From NCBI GenBank assembly GCA_004009845.1, contig RMBW01000010.1, positions 62,001 through 126,000 of the forward strand: a DNA stretch of 64,000 bases, in the 5' to 3' direction. Positions 57,538 through 64,000 of the stretch are shown here, one piece after another. Each line of letters begins with the position of its first letter. The first letter of the stretch is position 1. Both the position numbers and the translations under genes were made by a program. Below the pieces are notes generated by a model. It was not told the DNA's origin. It saw only the letters and a program-made list of their open reading frames with translations, and searched no databases. Source of the stretch: Davidsoniella eucalypti. Taxonomy: Eukaryota > Ascomycota > Sordariomycetes > Microascales > Ceratocystidaceae.

Positions 57538-60500
57538 GCCAAATCGGTCTAGCAAAACTGATGCTATCAGGCGGAATAGTCGAGATATTGGATTATAATG
57601 GATTCGAAGGTATATACAAGCTCGGATGTGGCGGGGTTTTAGTCGGCGATGATGATGGATGATGTCGGGATTGTCGCAATGATGTTACAGCTACTAGGTA
57701 CACGACGCTCAATTTGAGCTCACGATGCGAAATCAGCGTGACGCGGGTCAGTCGACAAGACGAAAGATGTAGTGAAGGCGAAAGGAAAGTCGAGATGATA
57801 TACTCCGATGCCGACGAATGTACCGATGATGGATGGTGATAGAGACAAGTCAATAGAAAAGAAGAAAAAAAGGCAAAAAAGGGTCGTCAAGCACTAGCAA
57901 GCTCGAATTAGGCAGATGGTAAATGGCAAATGGCAGCAGTGGCAATGGGTGATTTAGATAGGTTGAGAGATGTAAAAGAGAAAAGACGACCAACTGCTAC
58001 TCTTGGGAGAAGGTCAAGATCAGGCACTGGATAGCGCGGGGAATCAACTCGGTTAGTTTTAGCAGAACCAAACAGCCAGCCTTGAACGGGCAAGCTAAAG
58101 CTAATCGAGAAATCAAAGTATGAACGCCCAAATTCAACGCAGTGGTAAACAAAGTCGTATATTATGTTGACAGAAAGAACAAATGTTCAACAAAAAGAAA
58201 AAGAAAAAGAAAGGCGATTGCAATTGTTATTTATCTTTCCAGGACGCTATTGCGAGTAGGTCTAAAATAAAAGGCAAAAGTCTAATGATGCAAGCTTCCG
58301 TTTGTTTGGTCAGGCGGGCAGCCAGCCTTGTCCCCCTCTAATGCAGCTCGATCGCAAAAAAAGTGGTACAAGGTCGTAAGCTGACTATTTTAGGAAACAC
58401 ATCTTGTTCCTGTTTGCATACAAACCAAAACAACCCAAAACTCTGCATCAAATTTTATATCTGTTATGTAAATGTTCAGGACAATAAATATTACCGTTTG
58501 CTTCCCGTCAATATTTAGGCTAGCAACTTCAATAGTTCACATTTGTATTGAAAATAACATGTACTGGCAATTTTACGTGCCTATGTTTAGACTTTGTGTA
58601 GCTAGTAACCCAACTGGACGCTGACAAGCTTACTTGTTCCTCATTTCCTCTTTGGAAGTACGAGCCCCGCCATCGCCAGCGTGCATTGGGCTAGTGGAGC
58701 TGTGTCTCTTATCTTATCAGTGATAGAGTATGTTCCCGTTTAACCCTGTTAGTAAGGGTTCGCAGTTCCAATTAACCCCAAGAAGGTAACCTAATATTCA
58801 TGAGGTTCGATAATATGAGACGAATCAAAGCGCTGGTTTTGCCAACGCTGTCACGGCTTGGCATGTTGCTTGTCTTTTTGTTTGTTTTAGAAGGGGAAAA
58901 GAAAAAGAAGCTGATAAGAAGATTACGACTGCAGATGGAAGCAGAAAGGTCAAGATATGCGGAACCGTATGCATGCATTGGTAGAGTACTCGCCGCATAT
59001 CAACTAACCTTAGAACCTTAGTCCGCACCAAAGCGCTCTTAAGAGCTTGCAGCTGATGCCGTCCCTTGACACGATCTAATCATTAGCTCGTGCCAGGGAG
59101 CAAAGCTATCGGATCACTAACAGGAAGTCGCATGCCAGTTCAAACTGTAAATGCTGTATGATGTGGCGGACAGAGGGCCGGCCTCGAAGGAGGTCTGCGA
59201 CTAATAAGAGATACCGGAAAAGCTATTGGGATATTGGGATTCGCTGAGCCAATAGAAGCGTTCATTATAGCTTGTACTGTGCTATCTTATGCTATTCATT
59301 TATCTGGCGGCTAGCTCTGGAATCCCTGTCGAATAATTTTCAAGTTACGGCGCGAACCCAAGTCGATCGAATGTTCGTGTTTTCCGCTTCTCGTGTTCTC
59401 TTTATTCTGGAAGAGGTGTAATTTAATATCACTACTGATACATATGATTGCGGTCTTAAAAGTATATTCTAGGCGCGACCTCGTGACAGGCTAGGATATG
59501 CCATACAACTTAAACGAGAGAGGCAACCCAGTGCTTTGTATTAAAGTAGACAATAAGGAAGAAAGCGGGCTCGAGCTGATAGAGTTACACGCTACTTTAC
59601 TTTATTTCTTTCGCTCGTCTTCTTTCTTTCTATCTTGTCTGTCGCCGTGACAGATGGCAGAGCAGAAACAGTAGCTTGTTTACTTCTTCTGATTACTACT
59701 CTGCAAGTGCGTTTATTCGGCAATAGAGATAAATAAATAAAGAAATAGATTATAATCTGGTTGCCAGTGCGGTGCGTTCAACGACTTAATTGTGGACTTG
59801 CTACAGCAGGCGGCTGCTGAAGAAATTCGAAACAACGACTGGGACGCATTGCTCCCTTCATTTCTCTCTGAACCTTTTTTTTTTGGCGGCACTGATTTGC
59901 ACTATCGTGGCGCCGGTCTCGTTCTTTGAGAGGGAAAGAACAGAAACAAGAATTCTTTGTTTCTTTAACTCCTTCCTCGTTTGTTTCTCTTGTTGTTATC
60001 TGATTAAACCGACTCAACTCTCGTCAAATTCGGCAGTCGCGAAAAGAGAGAGATATATATGTTTTCTTTCCTGTTTTTTTTTCTTGTTCTGTCCCTTTCT
60101 CACCCTTGTCTCTGAATTTTGTCTATTTCAGAAATCTCGTCGAATTTATGTCTTTTTCCTGATTCATCCATCGTCTTCGCTGTTCGTCTGCATGACGTCT
60201 TCTACTAATATTTGACATATACGTTTTTTATTGCCAGCAAATTGCTTAAAACAACCGATCTGCTTGCCATAAACAGCCTGGCCATCCGATTTGCTGTAAC
60301 GCTCCCCAACAAAGTTTTGGCGGCGGCAAAAAAGTGACGGCCGCACAACTTTACTCATCTTTAGCCTCTCATCTCCAAATCGAATCTGTTCCTTTCTGCG
60401 GCGTGCCTCCATTGCTTCTCATCTGCCTTACATATTAGTCGTGCTCTTGGATCGCCTAGGCATCTGATCTGTGCTTTACATATACTTTCCTAGTGATCGC

Positions 60501-60798
60501 CGGCTTCTTGGCGCATTCCAATTAAAAAGCACGCACCGTCTTTGCACCTGGTCATTGTATCTTTAGCATCTAAAGTTCGCTGGTTTATAGTTACTGGTCT
60601 TTGGTTGCTTGGTGGCCTAAACAATGATACTCACTGTGAGAAACACGGCTCTCTTTTGTCTCTAGCACTTGTTTCACGACTGGCCAACTGGCCAGCCTCT
60701 TTTCTCCTCTAGAACTGCTCCTTGTCTCGATCTCGATCTTCGCCCCCCTTTGCTCTACCGCCCTTCTCAACGCTGCCTTAAGCAAGCCGTTGATTAGT
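57538..60798. promoter_or_regulatory. Divergent intergenic region, cullin-1 / SRF1-like
   Basis: This 3.3-kb spacer holds the promoters of both genes. It contains a 12-bp palindrome GCTCTTAAGAGC (59035-59046) and a pyrimidine-rich leader (59570-60240). No ORF here has domain support. Confidence 0.4.
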
Positions 60799-62215
60799 AT
60801 GAGCCATCCGGAGTTCTTGAAGCCACCGGGCTCCTCTGCTAGCAATGCTGTTTCTGCCGGCCGATCTGCAGCTGGTCGTAGCCACGGGAGCCGCAGCAAC
60901 AGCAGTACCGTCACCTCTACTGCCGTATTCAGTAACCCGCGTGACAATATACGGACGGTTCCTGGTATGTCACCATCACTACACCTTCCTTTGCGTACAT
61001 GAATTCTGCATTGGATACAGACTAGCACCCGCTAACAAGACATGACCTCCCCTCTATAGCTTGGATTGCTTCACGAGAAGATGTCGTGAATGCTCCTATT
61101 TCGATTCCCCGAGTGCCACCACAACTAGTCCTGCCACCTCGATTCCTGCACCACCACTACCGTCTGTCCAACCCTCTCACAATCATACGCCGTCAGAGAA
61201 CCTAGAGCGCCGAGTCTCTCGCGATGGCTATGTCCATTACGTCACACCACCACCGGTCCACAAGCCTAGTCTGAGGCACTTTCGCCGCCGCTTAGGTCTA
61301 GGTCGCTCAGATCATGGCCGACGCTGGGACCACGCCCGCTCTGCCGAGCCCGTCGTACAGCTCCACCATAACTTCATCCCAACGTGGGAAAACGACGGCC
61401 GTCCCTCGTGGGCCGAGTACATCAAGTCGAACAAATACTCTCGTGGCAACCTTGCTTCTCGCCAGGAAAACATCAACGAATTACAGCCAAGTTTCAACCA
61501 GCCTGCAGTCATGCCGCCGTACTCAGCTTTCAACAACACCGAGCACCGGTTGTTACACAGCAGTCATATGCATGGTTATGGTACTAGCGCGGAGTTCGCC
61601 TCTGGTACGGCTTTAGACAGCAGCCAGGCCAGTCCATTGTATGATCACCCTGGGTCTGAAAAACCCAAGGAGAGGGAGCCACTTCGCCAGCGCATATGGG
61701 ATCTTCTAATAGGACATAGCTTGGTCCCTCTATGTTGCCGGTTAATGGCATTGATATCATCGATAATATCGCTAGCTATTGCGTGTCAGATCTTCCGAGT
61801 TAGCGGCTTGATTCAGGCTCCCACCGAGGCTTCTCGCTCACAGTCGCTAGTAGTCATTATTGTCGATACTATCGCTATCCCTTATATCTGCTATATGACT
61901 TGGGATGAGTATACCGGTAGGCCTCTTGGCTTGCGGTCACCGACGCATAAGGTCATGCTTATCTTGCTTGATCTCATCTTCATCATCTTCAAGTCGGCAA
62001 GCGTATCTCTGGCCTTTGAATACCTAGTCTCCCATGCCAATGACCCAGATGGCGATGGCAATACGGACCCAAAGGGCCCCGAACTACTGAGATTGTCACG
62101 CTCGCTAGCAGCATTCGTCGTAATAGGCTTGGTAGCCTGGACAGCTACTCTAGTGTTAAATGTTCTACGGACCGTTGACCGGCTTTCAGAACATGAGCGC
62201 GAGCGACGCTTCTAA
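60799..62215 (+). CDS. SRF1-like membrane protein (putative phospholipase D regulator)
   Basis: Exon 1 (60799-60964) codes a Ser-rich start ending NIRTVP and a gtatgt donor. The main open frame ends at 62215. It contains a conserved-looking PSWAEYIKSNKYSRGN segment (about 61405) and a basic region, then four hydrophobic segments. These are LVPLCCRLMALISSIISLAI, SLVVIIVDTIAIPYICYMTW, VMLILLDLIFIIFKSASVSL and AAFVVIGLVAWTATLVLNVL. WDEYTGRPLGLRSPTHK between segments 2 and 3 matches the D-E-Y-(S/T)-G-(K/R)-P-L-G-L-R-S pattern I associate with fungal SRF1, a regulator of phospholipase D Spo14. The best acceptor (61059, with a gctaac branch site) does not keep frame with exon 1. An acceptor at 61196 does, but has a poor tract, so the start of the main exon is unresolved. 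Confidence 0.7.
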
Positions 62216-63827
62216 TTCTTCTATCTTTTTTTTGGTTTCTTATTTTGTTACTCATTCGTTTTGCGAGATTTCTATTCCCTGTTTCAATCTGACGCCGTCG
62301 TCACTTTCGTCTTATGCTGGATTTCCAAACAGCACTGCATGAGACCAGCCGTTTCTCAAGCCTACGCTTAATCTGTCAATACCCCCCCTTCCTTGGTGTC
62401 TTACACTAAACTACTACTATAACCACACTTTCATCGACCCAAATACTAGTTATACTTCCCATCGAGTGCATTTTTCTGGCGTATACTATGTATGGCCCCT
62501 ATAGAGCCTATATGTCATATTTCAATCACATTCTGTTGCTATATTCACCACTACTATCACTATATCCCTGTTCCAACTTATTCAGATATTCACTCGGGTG
62601 GTTACTCATATTCATTCGCTCAAAATATCAACCTTGGGAGCCTGTCTCAAGGATATTGTACTTTTGCTTTTGTTCTATTTCTACCTGTTTTCATTCATGG
62701 GTTAGGCGTTTTCATTATACCTGGAGTCGGGGGGAACAAAAACAACAATTCTGGAAAATTTCACTCAAAAATTAAAATATCACTTTTCGTTTTCTCCAAG
62801 TACGTATGGTTCGTGATTTATTTAAGTTTTATTTCTTGATGTGCGGCTTTTATATAATTCTGACGTACATAATCTATTGTGCCGTGATTCATGGATTTGA
62901 CAAGTCATGACTGACAAACGGGTTTCCTTTCGTGTAATTTTCTTTGAAGGGTTGTTATATGTTGTACGAATCTCGAGGCTGGAGTTGTTGTTATTTGGCG
63001 GTGAAGCATTTAGAATTGTTCGATGGATAACTATAGCGCCTATTTCTACTTCAACAGGCTCTATGAAGCCAGCCTAGGCAAAGTATCAAGCACAATCTAT
63101 ACAGGAAGTCTATGATACACGCCAGTCCAACGCTATATATTGAATCCTCATTGGTCCCGAGCTCGTTTGTCACTTTGACTTTTTTGTACTGGTTGAAATT
63201 TGGTGAACAGTACCTCAATTAGCAATTGAACTGATTAGTAAGTGTCATAACTATAGTAAATAGAGCTAATGAGTTGATTACTTGAGTTAACTTGATCCTA
63301 CTTCGGCATCCTGGAGTACCCATTCAATACATGGTGATCTTATGCATGATAACCTATGTATCTAGAGCCTCAAGTATACACCTTTAGGCATATGTAGTCA
63401 TATTCTTCTGGGTATTACTTGAACATCGTAGTTATAATGCTAGGCTTATGATGTGCCTTGACCGTGTGTGTATATAAAGTGCTGGTTTAATGTGGCTCGT
63501 CGTTTATAATAACCAATAGCAATTATGTTTTATATCTCAGCTCTTCAACATAGCATCGATTCAAAGTATGAAACAAAACAACAGCGTTTTGTTTGGTCGT
63601 GGTAAACACAGCTAGCTAGCATTCCACATTGCCAAAAGCACCGTCGCCGACTACTGGAAGAGGAAAAGGCCTGTTGCACTATTTTGTGCACTTACAAGGC
63701 ATGTTACATTCCTAGATGGATCGGTCTTGAGTAAAAGCAAAAAAAATAGAGAGAGGAAACGGCGACAATGGTGCCTAAAAGGGCGGCCTCCCTTGCGCGG
63801 GCCTTTATGGGAATCCAAGCTCGCGCC
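62216..63827. other. Intergenic region downstream of the SRF1-like gene
   Basis: This 1.6-kb AT-rich convergent spacer holds the 3' UTR and simple sequence. The open frames near 62490-62840 have no coding character. Confidence 0.4.
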
Positions 63828-63965
63828 CTAAGTTCTGTACTTGGGTTTCGTCTTGATTTCTGTTTGATCTTGGCTCACTTGAGCTAGCATTTCAACCATC
63901 TCAAGGGGAACGGCCTCTCTCAGCAGCATGATCCTTTTTTGCAACGACATCGCGAGATTTTGGTG
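63828..63965 (-). CDS. Possible last exon of an unidentified minus-strand gene (partial)
   Basis: On the minus strand an acceptor (gtggtatag, 63966-63974) is followed by 45 sense codons and a TAG at 63828-63830. The peptide begins HQNLAMSLQKRIMLLREAVP and ends KTKPKYRT; it is amphipathic and helix-like, unlike the translated noise around it. The upstream exons would lie beyond the window. I do not recognise the family, and the call rests only on splice signal and composition. Confidence 0.3.
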   Translation of the reverse strand, partial: HQNLAMSLQKRIMLLREAVPLEMVEMLAQVSQDQTEIKTKPKYRT

Positions 63966-64000
63966 CTATACCACACTGAATAGGCGCCAAAGATGGCATG

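Noticed and set aside
59035..59046. 12-bp palindrome GCTCTTAAGAGC as a terminator or operator
   Set aside because: Isolated palindromes of this size are expected by chance in 64 kb and there is no T-run or flanking context.
61061..61100. SRF1-like protein starting MDCFTRRCREC at 61061
   Set aside because: The codon is TTG just after an acceptor (tatag), so it is exon sequence rather than a translation start.
1..64000. CRISPR arrays, prophage, integrons or bacterial operons
   Set aside because: No spaced direct-repeat arrays or prokaryotic features; introns and gene content are those of a fungus.

Overview
The window is nuclear DNA of a filamentous ascomycete (Pezizomycotina). The evidence is many short introns with GT..AG ends and CTAAC-type branch sites, pyrimidine-rich leaders, moderate GC, a tRNA-Ala with an intron just 3' of the anticodon, a FunK1-type fungal kinase relic, and a set of conserved fungal housekeeping and stress genes. 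I could not place it more precisely than Pezizomycotina. Gene models were built by hand from splice sites and family knowledge. In every spliced gene except the SRF1-like one, the exon lengths sum to a multiple of three.

Layout. 1-652 (-): 5' part of an inositol phosphosphingolipid phospholipase C (ISC1), cut by the window edge. 1310-1924 (+): hotdog-fold thioesterase. 2412-5936 (-): C2H2 zinc-finger transcription factor with a fungal-specific TF domain. 5937-15888: about 10 kb with no supportable gene, containing one large imperfect inverted repeat. 15889-16604 (+): SAP30-like histone deacetylase subunit. 18280-20031 (+): mitochondrial DnaJ (MDJ1). 23649-26952 (+): BRO1. 28546-30292 (+): cytochrome b2-type L-lactate dehydrogenase without a presequence. 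32201-33517 (+): Rab-like GTPase with a large insert. 33931-40009 (-): SLH1/ASCC3 RNA helicase. 40863-42083 (+): YKT6 R-SNARE. 45508-47569 (+): HOG1 MAP kinase. 49928-52549 (+): AVL9. 52913-54370: a repeat-derived island (5'-truncated FunK1 kinase, LINE reverse transcriptase fragment on the other strand, tRNA-Ala). 54859-57537 (-): cullin-1. 60799-62215 (+): SRF1-like membrane protein. 63828-63965 (-): a possible last exon of the next gene.

There is no operon or gene-cluster logic; these are individually regulated eukaryotic genes. By theme they cover membrane traffic (BRO1, YKT6, AVL9, the Rab-like protein), sphingolipid and phospholipid signalling (ISC1, the SRF1-like protein), stress signalling (HOG1), protein quality control (MDJ1, cullin-1, SLH1) and chromatin or transcription (SAP30-like protein, C2H2 factor).

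The most interesting observations are at the transcript level. YKT6 can only be read in frame, and match the conserved family sequence, if a two-nucleotide exon is spliced in. HOG1 has a 93-codon continuation in another frame that one extra 79-85 nt intron would connect. The SRF1-like gene has an unresolved frame conflict near its 5' end. No clear novel multi-gene system was found.
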